DNA of 64,000 nucleotides from Neopusillimonas maritima. Lineage in GTDB: Bacteria > Pseudomonadota > Gammaproteobacteria > Burkholderiales > Burkholderiaceae_B. The position numbers and the translations under genes were made by a program. This document shows positions 51,553-60,035 of this stretch, one piece after another (the first letter of the stretch is position 1; each line of letters starts with the position of its first letter). The stretch lies in NCBI RefSeq assembly GCF_040930455.2, contig NZ_CP170494.1; one strand, given 5' to 3'. The notes under the pieces are model-generated. The model was not told the DNA's origin, ran no database searches, and saw only the letters and a list, made by a program, of their open reading frames with translations.

Positions 51553-52592
51553 TTGCGAGACGTACTAAGAATAAGCAACTGGGCTTATTACCCCGAATGG
51601 ATGCCAGAAAGCGCGTCAAGGGTGGTTATACCTATCGGTATCTAACATATGATCGCAAATACATTAATCTCGGTCATGATCGAGCCGAAGCAATTCTTAA
51701 AGTTCTCGAAATGGAACGCCGCGCACCTACCACTGGTACTGTTCAAGAGATGGTGGAAACGTACCTACAGAGCACAACGTTCTATGAGAAAGGGAAACGG
51801 ACTCAAGAAGACTACCTGCGACACAGCAAGCAAATTTTGCGTGTCTTTGGTGAAATGCAGGTTGACGATGTCACTCCACCCCATATAGCCCGATATTTGC
51901 GCATGGAGCGCAAAGAGGCGCCTGTTCAAGCTAATCGAGAGATCGCGTTTCTATCCTCGTGTTTTCAAGAAGGAATAGAGCAAGGCCTTGCATTGAAAAA
52001 TCCCTGCAGGGAAGTGCGACGCAATACTGAAAGACCGCGTTCGCGCCTGCCTGAATCAGATGAAATCAAGTCATTCATGAAGATTGCGAAGGCGCGCGGC
52101 GCCGGGTCTGAACTAATCGGGTGTATGGCAAAGTTCGCAGCGTTAACTGGTCGGCGCCGTGCGGAATTTCTGTCGTTACGAAAAGATGCCATCGGCCCCG
52201 ACGGTATTAACTTCAACTACGCTAAATCAACAGCTAGCCAAGCCACCAGAAAAGGCTTAATTCCCATGAGCCCGGCCTTGGAGTCATTACTTCGAGATAT
52301 CGAAGAAATAAAACGTCCGGGCAAAAACCCATTGAAATCAATCTACGTGTTTGCAAATCGCAGAGGTCAGCCTTACACCGAGCAAGGTTTCAAATCGATG
52401 TGGGCAAAAATAATGCACAAGTGGCTCAAAGAAGACAAGAGCCGTGAAAGATTCACATTTCACGACTTACGGGCTTACTACGTTACTCACATGGTTGAGG
52501 CCGAGAGAAACCCAGAAACCCATGCAAATCCGGCAACGACAAAACGGGTTTATGATCGGCGAAGAGTAGTGAAAGTACAGGCCTTAGAATAG
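51549..52592 (+). CDS. int: Tyrosine recombinase (island integrase)
   Basis: A 347-residue phage-type integrase. N-terminal arm-binding part (KGGYTYRYLTYDRKYINLGH), core-binding SAM-like domain (residues about 65-150), catalytic domain with Arg202 (TGRRRAEFLSL), His305 and Arg308 (FHDLRAYYVT) and nucleophile Tyr335 (TKRVYDRRR). It points at tRNA-His, 71 nt from its CCA end, consistent with integration into that tRNA. Sequence looks intact. Confidence 0.93.
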   Translation: MIARRTKNKQLGLLPRMDARKRVKGGYTYRYLTYDRKYINLGHDRAEAILKVLEMERRAPTTGTVQEMVETYLQSTTFYEKGKRTQEDYLRHSKQILRVFGEMQVDDVTPPHIARYLRMERKEAPVQANREIAFLSSCFQEGIEQGLALKNPCREVRRNTERPRSRLPESDEIKSFMKIAKARGAGSELIGCMAKFAALTGRRRAEFLSLRKDAIGPDGINFNYAKSTASQATRKGLIPMSPALESLLRDIEEIKRPGKNPLKSIYVFANRRGQPYTEQGFKSMWAKIMHKWLKEDKSRERFTFHDLRAYYVTHMVEAERNPETHANPATTKRVYDRRRVVKVQALE

Positions 52593-52595
52593 GCC

Positions 52596-52625
52596 ATGTC
52601 ACCAAATTGGTGTCATGTCACCAAA
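52596..52625. repeat. Direct repeats between integrase and tRNA-His (arm/att region)
   Basis: ATGTCACCAAA occurs at 52596-52606 and again at 52615-52625 (19-nt period), with an ACCAAATTGGT palindrome at the first copy. Their place between integrase and tRNA suggests arm-type integrase-binding sites at the element's end. The actual crossover core is probably within the tRNA 3' half. Confidence 0.5.
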
Positions 52626-52654
52626 ACGGGTTTCGGAAAAACTCCCGAAACCCG
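52623..52654 (-). terminator. Rho-independent terminator of tRNA-His
   Basis: On the minus strand CGGGTTTCGG - 8-nt loop - CCGAAACCCG (complement of 52627-52654) is a perfect 10-bp stem, followed by TTTT (complement of 52623-52626). It lies 10 nt downstream of the tRNA CCA end. Confidence 0.8.
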
Positions 52655-52663
52655 CTTAAAATC

Positions 52664-52740
52664 TGGGGTGACCGATGGGGCTCGAACCCACGACAACCGG
52701 AATCACAATCCGGGACTCTACCAACTGAGCTACGGTCACC
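52664..52740 (-). tRNA. tRNA-His (GTG anticodon), island integration site
   Basis: The reverse complement begins GGTGACCGTAGCTCAG and ends GGTTCGAG-CCCCATCGGTCACCCCA. The anticodon loop reads ATTGTGAT within CCGG/CCGG stems, giving GTG. The acceptor pairs eight bases including the extra G-1:C73 pair that is specific for tRNA-His. CCA is encoded. Its 3' end faces the integrase, so the island sits in its 3' end while keeping the gene intact. Confidence 0.97.
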
Positions 52741-52912
52741 ATTGGTTTTACTGCTGTCGCAAAACACAAAATGCGTGCTGCGAAGAATCGAGATTCTAAC
52801 ACGAAATTCGAACCTATATTGCCAACTTATATATACTTCGCCTGTGCAGCACGGAAAGTTCAAACCCGCTTTTGCAGCGCACACCCGAAATCTCAGGCGA
52901 TACACAAGATTA

Positions 52913-54367
52913 ATGACTGCTATTGATACCCTGCTCTCTGCATACTGGCCCCATATTGCATTTCTTACCAGCCTGTGTATTGGTGCAGTTGCGGCCGTTC
53001 ATGCCGCCATGACGAAAACCGATGTTCGCGCCGCCATTGGTTGGGTCGGCGTTATTCTTCTTTCCCCGTTTTTTGGCGCATTGTTCTATATTATTGCGGG
53101 CATCAACCGGGTGCGAAAAGACCAGATTTCCCAGCAACGCGATGCCGCGCTGAAAGAGTATGGTGCCTCAACCACCCAAACCATCACAAGCGTCTCGCAG
53201 TATTCCGCCCCGCAGTTCGAATCGCTTAAAATCCTTGGCGACACAATCGGCCACTTTCCACTTTTAATTGGGAATCGGGCCACTATGCTGCAAAGCGGAG
53301 ACGAAACCTACCCGGCGATGCTTAAGGCCATTGAGCAGGCGCGACACAGTATTGTGCTGCAAAGCTACATCTTCGATCACGATAGTGAAGGTATCAAGCT
53401 GGCTGAAGCGCTGGAACGGGCGCAAAATCGCGGGGTACAAATCCGGGTGCTTATTGATGCGGTAGGTTCCAAATACTCGCGCCCGCCTATGATTCGCACG
53501 TTGCGCAAAAAGAAAATTCCTTGTGCACTGTTCATGACCAACCCGCTGGGCATGCGGATGCCTTATGCCAATTTGCGCAGTCACCGCAAAATTCTGGTGG
53601 CGGATGGCGAAATTGGCTTCACCGGCGGCATGAATATTCGCGCAGGGTTTGTGAAGGCCATTGCCGGTAGCAAGGCCACCCGTGACACACATTTTTGTTT
53701 TGAGGGCCCCATTGTGGCCCAGTTAATGGCTGTTTTCGCGCACGATTGGCGTTTCACCACCCGGGAGATACTGCCGGTTGACGAATGGTGCAGCAAACAA
53801 TGGGCTACCACGAACGGCTCAGTGCCGGCGCGCGGCATCCGTTCGGGCCCCGACCGCAACATTGGCAGCAATCACAGCATGCTGCTTGGGGCGTTTGCCG
53901 TCGCCCAAAGCCATATTCGTATTCAATCGCCCTATTTCCTGCCCGACATTACTTTGCTGGGCGCCATTGCCACGGCCGCGCGGAGGGGTATTCAGGTCGA
54001 TATCGTTTTACCGGGCGAAAACAATTTGCGTCTGGTCAGTTATGCCATGATGGCCCAGATCGATCAGGTGATTAAAAGTGGGTGCCGTGTCTGGCTCAAT
54101 CAGGACACGTTCAACCATTCGAAACTTATCACGGTCGATAATGCCTGGTCTTATATTGGATCATCCAATATCGACCCGCGCAGTCTTCGGTTAAATTTCG
54201 AGCTTGATGTTGAAATGTACGATCGCAACCTCGCCCAACAGATATCCGCGCAAATCGACCATGAAATTAGCCACGCACAACGGCTAACGCTTGATCAGCT
54301 TCAAGCCATCCCCTTCGTGAAAAAGCTGCGCAATAAAATTATCTGGCTGGCGTCACCCTATCTTTAG
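52913..54367 (+). CDS. cls: Cardiolipin synthase (phospholipase D family)
   Basis: About 484 residues from ATG 52913 (the frame is open further upstream but would run through tRNA sequence). Two N-terminal helices; first HKD LRSHRKILVADGEIGFTGG; second HKD FNHSKLITVDNAWSYIGSSN. It makes cardiolipin from two phosphatidylglycerols at the inner membrane. First chromosomal protein gene right of tRNA-His. It overlaps the 3' end of convergent bioD by 15 nt. No strong ribosome site is visible. Confidence 0.9.
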   Translation: MTAIDTLLSAYWPHIAFLTSLCIGAVAAVHAAMTKTDVRAAIGWVGVILLSPFFGALFYIIAGINRVRKDQISQQRDAALKEYGASTTQTITSVSQYSAPQFESLKILGDTIGHFPLLIGNRATMLQSGDETYPAMLKAIEQARHSIVLQSYIFDHDSEGIKLAEALERAQNRGVQIRVLIDAVGSKYSRPPMIRTLRKKKIPCALFMTNPLGMRMPYANLRSHRKILVADGEIGFTGGMNIRAGFVKAIAGSKATRDTHFCFEGPIVAQLMAVFAHDWRFTTREILPVDEWCSKQWATTNGSVPARGIRSGPDRNIGSNHSMLLGAFAVAQSHIRIQSPYFLPDITLLGAIATAARRGIQVDIVLPGENNLRLVSYAMMAQIDQVIKSGCRVWLNQDTFNHSKLITVDNAWSYIGSSNIDPRSLRLNFELDVEMYDRNLAQQISAQIDHEISHAQRLTLDQLQAIPFVKKLRNKIIWLASPYL

Positions 54368-55045
54368 GCAACCTATATCCAGATAACCGGCCGCCAATTT
54401 CGCGCTGGGTTCGTTAAAACGCGGGATACAGCCAAGACACGGCGCAGCTAACGCGTCACGCAAGGTTTGAATATTTTCGTCGCGATAAGGCATCGCCGGA
54501 TCAACGGTATTGGCCACCCAGCCGGCAAGCATCAGGCCGCGCGAGCGAATCGCTTCGGCTGTTAACAAGGCATGACTAATGCAGCCCAATCGCAATCCAA
54601 CCACCATCACAACCGGCAAACCCAACGCCACCACCACATCAGCCATGTTTGCTTCAGACGAAAGCGGCACGCAAAAACCGCCGACCCCTTCCACAATGAT
54701 CGTATCGGCCCTTTGCGCGGCAACTTTATAAGCCTGCTGGATCACATCGACACGCATGACAACACCATTTTTTTGCGCAGCAATATGGGGGGCAATAGGC
54801 TCATCCCACAGGTATGGCGTCATTTCATTTTCAGGAAGGGCCACATTCGCTTGCGCGCGCAGCAACTCAATATCTTCGTTAACGCGAACACCGTTGTGTA
54901 ATGTCACGCCTGCGGCAACCGGCTTCATGGCGGCAACCCGCAGCCCGGCCTGCACAAAGGAATACAACAAGGCCGACGAAACCAGCGTTTTACCAATTTC
55001 GGTGTCCGTTCCCGTTACAAAGAAAGCGTGTTTTGAAATAGACAC
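54353..55045 (-). CDS. bioD: Dethiobiotin synthetase BioD
   Basis: A 230-residue enzyme with P-loop FVTGTDTEIGKTLVSSALL, MKPVAAGV, and VEGVGGFCVPLSSEANMADV. It makes dethiobiotin from DAPA, CO2 and ATP. GTG at 55045 is preferred (AGGGG about 9 nt upstream), with a TTG at 55051 two codons earlier. Last gene of the leftward bioA-bioF-bioD run. No bioB lies in the window. Confidence 0.94.
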   Translation of the reverse strand: MSISKHAFFVTGTDTEIGKTLVSSALLYSFVQAGLRVAAMKPVAAGVTLHNGVRVNEDIELLRAQANVALPENEMTPYLWDEPIAPHIAAQKNGVVMRVDVIQQAYKVAAQRADTIIVEGVGGFCVPLSSEANMADVVVALGLPVVMVVGLRLGCISHALLTAEAIRSRGLMLAGWVANTVDPAMPYRDENIQTLRDALAAPCLGCIPRFNEPSAKLAAGYLDIGCLKIG

Positions 55046-55057
55046 AATCAACTACCC

Positions 55058-56251
55058 CTACGTTGCATATTCTTGTTCAGCTTGAACCACCGCACGGGCC
55101 AGGCGAGTGACCTCGTTACGCGTATGCGCAGCTGAAAGGGTGATCCGCAAACGTGCAGTATCGGCAGGAACAGTGGGAGGCCGAATAGCGGGCACCCACA
55201 GGCCCTGATTCCAAAGAAACGAGCCCACTTGAAACGCCAATTCATTCCCCCCGATAATAACGGGCTGAATCGCCGTATCGGATTCCGGCGCCTGCCACTT
55301 CTGCAAATGCAAATATTGTTTAAGAGTGGCCTGATGCGCCGCCAGAGACGCCCTTCGCTGCCGCCCCTGCGTTCCCGTGATCAGATCTAGACTGGTTTGC
55401 AACGCATGCGCCAAAGCCGGGGCCGCCGCAGTTGTATAAATATAGGAACGCGCTTGTTGCACAATCCATTCAACAAGTTGCTCGTTTGCCACCACAAACG
55501 CCCCGGATACCCCGGCGGCCTTGCCCAACGTTCCCATATAAATCAAGTTGACGTACTGCAAAGACAAGACTTCAAGCACCCCCAGCCCGTGCTCACCCAA
55601 CACACCAAACCCATGTGCATCGTCAACGACCAAAATCGCATCGTATTGCCCACATAACTCCGCCAGCTCCCGCAGAGGTGCAAGATTGCCGTCCATGCTG
55701 AACACGCTGTCTGTTACAACCACCCGCATCGCCGCCGGCGTTTCGGACAACAGCCGGCCCAGATGGGTAACGTCAGCGTGCTCATAAATACATGTTTTGG
55801 CACGCGCGAGCTTTAAACCATCGATAATCGACGCATGGTTTAAACGCTCGGAGAAAAAGACCGTTTCGTGTTCCAGTCGTGCCAAAGAAGTCATCACGGC
55901 AAGGTTCGCCATATAGCCGGTAGACAAATACAAGGCACGGGGAGAATCGAAATAACGTGAGTACAGTTGCGCCAGACGCGCCTCGAGCAGGGCATGCGCG
56001 TGCGAATGACCACTGATTAAATGAGATGCGCCACTTCCCGCCCCGTACCGCTGCGCGCCCTCTTGCAACGCTGCAATGATCTCGGGATGCGAAGCCAGCC
56101 CAAGATAATCATTGCTGCAAAACGCCAACATGTCGCGTTCATTCACACGAACTTTGGGGCCGCAGGCCGTCTCGACCTGCCGCAACCGGCGGCGCAAGCC
56201 TTGCTGATCCAATGCCGCCAGGCGCTGTGCAATACGGGTCGACAGATCCAT
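55058..56251 (-). CDS. bioF: 8-amino-7-oxononanoate synthase BioF
   Basis: A 397-residue PLP enzyme. FCSNDYLGLASHPEI near the N-terminus; ISGHSHAHALLEARL; VVDDAHGFGVLGEHGLG; PLP lysine in YMGTLGKAAGVSGAF. It condenses pimeloyl-ACP and alanine. It follows bioA by 5 nt and precedes bioD by 12 nt or so, one operon. Confidence 0.94.
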   Translation of the reverse strand: MDLSTRIAQRLAALDQQGLRRRLRQVETACGPKVRVNERDMLAFCSNDYLGLASHPEIIAALQEGAQRYGAGSGASHLISGHSHAHALLEARLAQLYSRYFDSPRALYLSTGYMANLAVMTSLARLEHETVFFSERLNHASIIDGLKLARAKTCIYEHADVTHLGRLLSETPAAMRVVVTDSVFSMDGNLAPLRELAELCGQYDAILVVDDAHGFGVLGEHGLGVLEVLSLQYVNLIYMGTLGKAAGVSGAFVVANEQLVEWIVQQARSYIYTTAAAPALAHALQTSLDLITGTQGRQRRASLAAHQATLKQYLHLQKWQAPESDTAIQPVIIGGNELAFQVGSFLWNQGLWVPAIRPPTVPADTARLRITLSAAHTRNEVTRLARAVVQAEQEYAT

Positions 56252-56256
56252 TATCT

Positions 56257-57588
56257 TTAACTTAATACCTGATGCAAAACGGCATGTACGCCATTTGCCA
56301 AAAACGCAATTTCCGTATCACTTAGGATATACGGCGGCATAAGATACACCGTTGTACCTATCGGCCTGATCAATAAACCGTTCAACAGGGCTACCGAGAA
56401 AAACTGCCGTGAAAACTGCGAAGCCGCCACCGGATCGTTGAACTCGACATCGAAGGCCCAAATCATTCCCTGCCGGCGGAAATGCTTCACCCGAGGATGC
56501 GCTTTAACCGGTGCGAGCGCCTGACTGAGCTGATCGGCTTTAACCAGATTGCCCTGCAAAACATTGTCCTGCTCGAATATATCAAGCGTTGCAAGCGCTG
56601 CGCGACATGCAAGCGGATTTCCCGTATACGAATGTGAATGCAAAAAGCCCCGCGTTAATTCATCGCTATAAAACGCGCTGTAGATCTCGTTCGTTGTCAT
56701 CACCAGCGACAACGGTAAATAGCCCCCGCTAATGCCTTTGGACAGGCAGATATAGTCGGGCCAAATCTCTGCCTGCTCGCAGGCGAAAAACGTTCCCGTA
56801 CGACCACAGCCTACCGCGATTTCATCGGCAATTAAATGCACGTGATAGCGATCACACAGCTTACGCAGACCCGCCAGATAAGACGGTTCATACATGGCCA
56901 TGCCGGTGGCGCATTGCACCAGCGGTTCGACAATAATAGACGCAATCCTGTCGGCTCGCTGCTGAAATAACGCCTCTACTTCATTCAGGGCAGCCTGCAC
57001 AACGTTGCCTTCGGGCACATTTTGCCGGGCATCGGGCGACATCACCACGTGCGCCTGCCCCAACAAGGGACCATAAGCATCACGAAACAGGGCCACATCG
57101 GTTACCGCCAACGCCCCCAGTGTTTCACCGTGATAACTACCCCGCAAGCATACAAATTCGCACTTTTCCGGATGACCTGAATTACGCCAGAAATGAAAGC
57201 TCATCTTGAGTGCAATCTCAACCGCCGAGGCACCGTCGGAGGCATAAAAGCAATGGCCCAAATGGTTTCCGGTAAGCGCACCAAGCCGCTCTGACAAAAG
57301 CACAACCGGCTCGTGTGTGAAACCCGCCAGCATGGCATGTTCAAGTTGGTCGAGTTGCTGTTTTAACGCATGATTAATGCGCGGATTGGCATGGCCGAAA
57401 AGATTCACCCACCATGAGCTGACCGCATCAAGCAACCGCCGCCCTTCATGGTCGAACAACCAGGCGCCCTGCCCGCGCGCCAGCGATACAAGCGGAATGT
57501 GCTCGTGATGCTGCATTTGCGTGCAAGGATGCCAAACACTTTGCAGGCTACGGTGCACCCAGTCGGGCTGAAACGTTTCAGATGACAC
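56257..57588 (-). CDS. bioA: Adenosylmethionine-8-amino-7-oxononanoate aminotransferase BioA
   Basis: About 443 residues from GTG 57588 with GGGGGT just upstream; an ATG at 57609 overlapping the hydrolase gene is an alternative. SVWHPCTQMQHHEHIPLV near the start; SSWWVNLFGHANPRI; FYASDGASAVEIALKM; LIADEIAVGCGRTGTFF; PLP lysine in CLSKGISGGYLPLSL. It converts KAPA to DAPA using SAM. Coupled to the upstream hydrolase gene (10-nt gap). Confidence 0.94.
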   Translation of the reverse strand: MSSETFQPDWVHRSLQSVWHPCTQMQHHEHIPLVSLARGQGAWLFDHEGRRLLDAVSSWWVNLFGHANPRINHALKQQLDQLEHAMLAGFTHEPVVLLSERLGALTGNHLGHCFYASDGASAVEIALKMSFHFWRNSGHPEKCEFVCLRGSYHGETLGALAVTDVALFRDAYGPLLGQAHVVMSPDARQNVPEGNVVQAALNEVEALFQQRADRIASIIVEPLVQCATGMAMYEPSYLAGLRKLCDRYHVHLIADEIAVGCGRTGTFFACEQAEIWPDYICLSKGISGGYLPLSLVMTTNEIYSAFYSDELTRGFLHSHSYTGNPLACRAALATLDIFEQDNVLQGNLVKADQLSQALAPVKAHPRVKHFRRQGMIWAFDVEFNDPVAASQFSRQFFSVALLNGLLIRPIGTTVYLMPPYILSDTEIAFLANGVHAVLHQVLS

Positions 57589-57598
57589 GTTACCCCCG

Positions 57599-58465
57599 TT
57601 AGCGGGCATTGATAATTTGAACCACTTCCTGGGCAAACGGTGACTTCGGATCACCCAACACGTCCAGCACAGTGAAATGATGGGTATCAGGCACCACGTG
57701 ATGATTGGTCACGCAAGCACCCCAGCGCTGCATCAAAGCGGCCGACTGCAAATGAAATTGCCCTGTCTCATGCTCACCAATAATGGTGTGCACTTGTGCA
57801 CCGAGCGGTGCGGGGCGCACGGCTGGGCTTAAAGCTTCTGCGCGCTGCTTGTCGAGCGACAATGCGCCGTTAACAGTTGAGGGGATAAGTGGCGGCAGAT
57901 CAAACACCCCACTAATGGGGAACACATGCCGAATCGGCGGCATACCGCGGTTGTCATCATCATGCGTAACCATCATGCTGACCAAATGCCCACCGGCGGA
58001 ATGCCCCATCAGGGAAATGCGGTTAGGGTCAATGGCGAAACGGTCGGCGCGGGCGTGCAGCCATTTTACCGAATCACGTACTTCGGACACCATTTGTTCA
58101 ATGGGTGCGTCCGGGGCCAACGAATAGTTGATCACCGCAACGCTGATGCCGGCCTCCACGTAAGGTGCGGCAATAAAACCGACGTCGGATTTGTCACCGC
58201 TTTGCCAATAACCACCGTGAACGAAAATCAGCAAAGGTGCGCGGTCACCGACCGCCTTATAAAAATCGAGATTCTGCAGCGGCCGGTCGCCGTAGGCTAT
58301 GTCTTGCTCCGGCTGATGCTTTTGAATAACAGCCTTGGTTGTATTTTGCCAACCTTTCAAGACATTGGGAAAATCGGAAAAGGCTGCCCGCAGGTTGTAA
58401 CCCTTTTCACATAGCGCTTCAGGACACTGAACACGCCCTTGGGCAATTCCGTTAAAACTTGACAT
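57599..58465 (-). CDS. Alpha/beta hydrolase (kynurenine-formamidase-like / esterase)
   Basis: A 288-residue hydrolase. Oxyanion motif FVHGGYWQSGDKSD; nucleophile in SLMGHSAGGHLVSMM; late His in TNHHVVPDTHHFTVLD; an Asp/Glu in the preceding strand region (TIIGEHETGQ). The HGGxW form is that of arylformamidase-like and HSL-type esterases. It lies 10 nt ahead of bioA and 88 nt after the aldehyde dehydrogenase gene, so it could act as the pimeloyl-ester hydrolase for biotin or as a hydrolase of the meta-cleavage pathway. No direct motif decides between them. Confidence 0.8.
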   Translation of the reverse strand: MSSFNGIAQGRVQCPEALCEKGYNLRAAFSDFPNVLKGWQNTTKAVIQKHQPEQDIAYGDRPLQNLDFYKAVGDRAPLLIFVHGGYWQSGDKSDVGFIAAPYVEAGISVAVINYSLAPDAPIEQMVSEVRDSVKWLHARADRFAIDPNRISLMGHSAGGHLVSMMVTHDDDNRGMPPIRHVFPISGVFDLPPLIPSTVNGALSLDKQRAEALSPAVRPAPLGAQVHTIIGEHETGQFHLQSAALMQRWGACVTNHHVVPDTHHFTVLDVLGDPKSPFAQEVVQIINAR

Positions 58466-58473
58466 ACACGGGT

Positions 58474-58533
58474 CTCCGTTGTTTTAGAGTTCATTGTCAT
58501 TTCAACCCAACAATATAATCCATAACAACGGAG
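58474..58533 (-). promoter_or_regulatory. Long inverted repeat upstream of the hydrolase-bio operon
   Basis: CTCCGTTGTT (58474-58483) and AACAACGGAG (58524-58533) are perfect inverted copies 40 nt apart. On the minus strand the second arm contains the GGAG ribosome site of the hydrolase gene, so pairing could hide it. A TATATT lies between the arms. It does not match the BirA or BioR consensus that I know. Confidence 0.5.
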
Positions 58534-58553
58534 CCGTGCATGCGCAACAGCGC

Positions 58554-60008
58554 TTACAGCTTGATGCAAACGTTGCGCGGCTCGGTATAGAACTCGAACG
58601 AATGGACACCACCCTCACGGCCAATACCCGATTGTTTGGCGCCGCCGAACGCCGTACGCAAATCGCGCAGGAACCACGAGTTCACCCAGCAAAGCCCAAC
58701 CTCGAGTGCAGCACCCATGCGGTGGGCCCGGCTTACGTCCTGCGTCCAAACGGTGGCCGCCAAGCCGTAAGGCGTATCGTTGGCCATGTTGATCACTTCT
58801 TCTTCAGCATCAAATGGCGCGATGTGGCAGCAAGGGCCAAAGACCTCTTCCCGAATCACAGCGGAAGTTTCCGGCAAGCCCGTCCAGATAGTGGGTTGAA
58901 CCCAGGACCCATTGGCCAAATCGCCCGGCAAATCTGGTACGCCACCACCGGTGACAATTGTTGCGCCGTCGTCAGCCGCCTTCTTGTAATAAGACAAGAC
59001 TTTTTCACGGTGTTCTTTCGAGACGAGCGGACCGAAATTCATGCCCTTATCGGTGGGGTTACCCATTTGAAACGCTTCAGCGCGTGCTTTAAGCGCCTGC
59101 ACAAAACGCTCGAAAATGGGCCGCTCGACATATACGCGCTCGGTGCCAAGGCACACTTGCCCGGTATTTTCGAATGAAGAACGGGCAATGCCGGCCACCG
59201 CCTTGTCGAAGTCGGCATCAGCAAAAACGATACCAGGATTCTTGCCGCCCAACTCAAATGAAACGGGGCGCACACCATTGGCGGCGGCTTTCATAATGGC
59301 TTCACCCGTACGGGTTTCACCGGTAAATGTAATGCCGTCCACGCCCGGGTGTTCAGTTAAAAACTGACCGGCGGAGTCGGGGCCAAACCCGTGGATAACG
59401 TTGTAAACACCTTCAGGCACACCCACGGCATTCATAACCTCACCCAATAATGTGGCGGTCGCAGGTGTTTCCTCCGATGGTTTCACCACGACGGTGTTGC
59501 CACACGCCAATGCCGGGCCTACTTTCCAGGTCATCAGCAATAACGGCAAGTTCCAGGGGCAAATAACACCAATCACGCCGCGAGGCGCACGTACGCCATA
59601 ATTAACGGCGTGACCGTTATCGGGCGTGCGCATTGGGAAACACTCTGTCGGCGCATTGCGCATTAAATCCGCGAACGCCTTGAAATTGGCCGCGCCACGG
59701 GGAATATCCAGGTGGCTCGCCAGCGAATATGGCTTGCCTGTATCGGCAATCTCGGCTTCCAGAAACGTGTCAAAACGACGATTGATTTCATCTGCGATAG
59801 CCACCAGCATTGAGCTACGCTCTTCCAGTTTCATTTGGCTCCACGGCCCGCGCAAAGCGGTACGCGCCGCCTTTACCGCAGCATCCACCTCACTGCGTCC
59901 GGCTTCATGCACATGGGCAATCACTTTGCCGTTTACCGGGTTGATGTCTTCAAACGTTTTGGATGTTGAGACCCACTGCCCATTAATGAAATTCTTTATT
60001 TCATGCAT
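58554..60008 (-). CDS. 2-Hydroxymuconic semialdehyde dehydrogenase-type aldehyde dehydrogenase
   Basis: A 484-residue NAD-dependent aldehyde dehydrogenase from ATG 60008 (AAGGAG 7 nt upstream). IKNFINGQWVSTSKTFEDINP; FTGETRTGEAIMKAAA; FELGGKNPGIVFADADFD; catalytic Cys near 286 in TGQVCLGTERVY; EVFGPCCHIAPFDAEEEV. This is the XylG/DmpC/AmnC subgroup that oxidises 2-hydroxymuconic semialdehyde. It stands 27 nt after the aldolase-like gene, in line with a catechol-type meta-cleavage pathway. Confidence 0.88.
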   Translation of the reverse strand: MHEIKNFINGQWVSTSKTFEDINPVNGKVIAHVHEAGRSEVDAAVKAARTALRGPWSQMKLEERSSMLVAIADEINRRFDTFLEAEIADTGKPYSLASHLDIPRGAANFKAFADLMRNAPTECFPMRTPDNGHAVNYGVRAPRGVIGVICPWNLPLLLMTWKVGPALACGNTVVVKPSEETPATATLLGEVMNAVGVPEGVYNVIHGFGPDSAGQFLTEHPGVDGITFTGETRTGEAIMKAAANGVRPVSFELGGKNPGIVFADADFDKAVAGIARSSFENTGQVCLGTERVYVERPIFERFVQALKARAEAFQMGNPTDKGMNFGPLVSKEHREKVLSYYKKAADDGATIVTGGGVPDLPGDLANGSWVQPTIWTGLPETSAVIREEVFGPCCHIAPFDAEEEVINMANDTPYGLAATVWTQDVSRAHRMGAALEVGLCWVNSWFLRDLRTAFGGAKQSGIGREGGVHSFEFYTEPRNVCIKL

Positions 60009-60035
60009 CGATAAACTCCTTGTTTGCTGATCCAA

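Larger units (their letters stand above)
1..52663. mobile_element. Integrative conjugative element / metal-resistance genomic island (right-hand part)
   Basis: The left edge lies inside a MobF-type relaxase/helicase gene. The right edge carries DUF1173, a DUF4224 excisionase-like gene and a tyrosine recombinase, directly beside the 3' end of an intact tRNA-His. Everything between is accessory: metal efflux, copper resistance, cytochrome c maturation and IS elements. The genes to the right of the tRNA are ordinary housekeeping or catabolic genes. Integration into a tRNA 3' end is typical of tyrosine-recombinase islands. The other att copy and most conjugation genes would lie left of the window, so the total size and whether the element is mobile cannot be judged here. 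Confidence 0.8.

Noticed and set aside
52607..52912. N-terminal extension of cardiolipin synthase across tRNA-His
   Set aside because: The open frame runs antisense through the tRNA gene; the membrane-helix start at 52913 fits the family.
58494..59177. 227-residue plus-strand ORF opposite the aldehyde dehydrogenase
   Set aside because: Overlaps the catalytic region of a clear ALDH gene on the other strand and has no family pattern.
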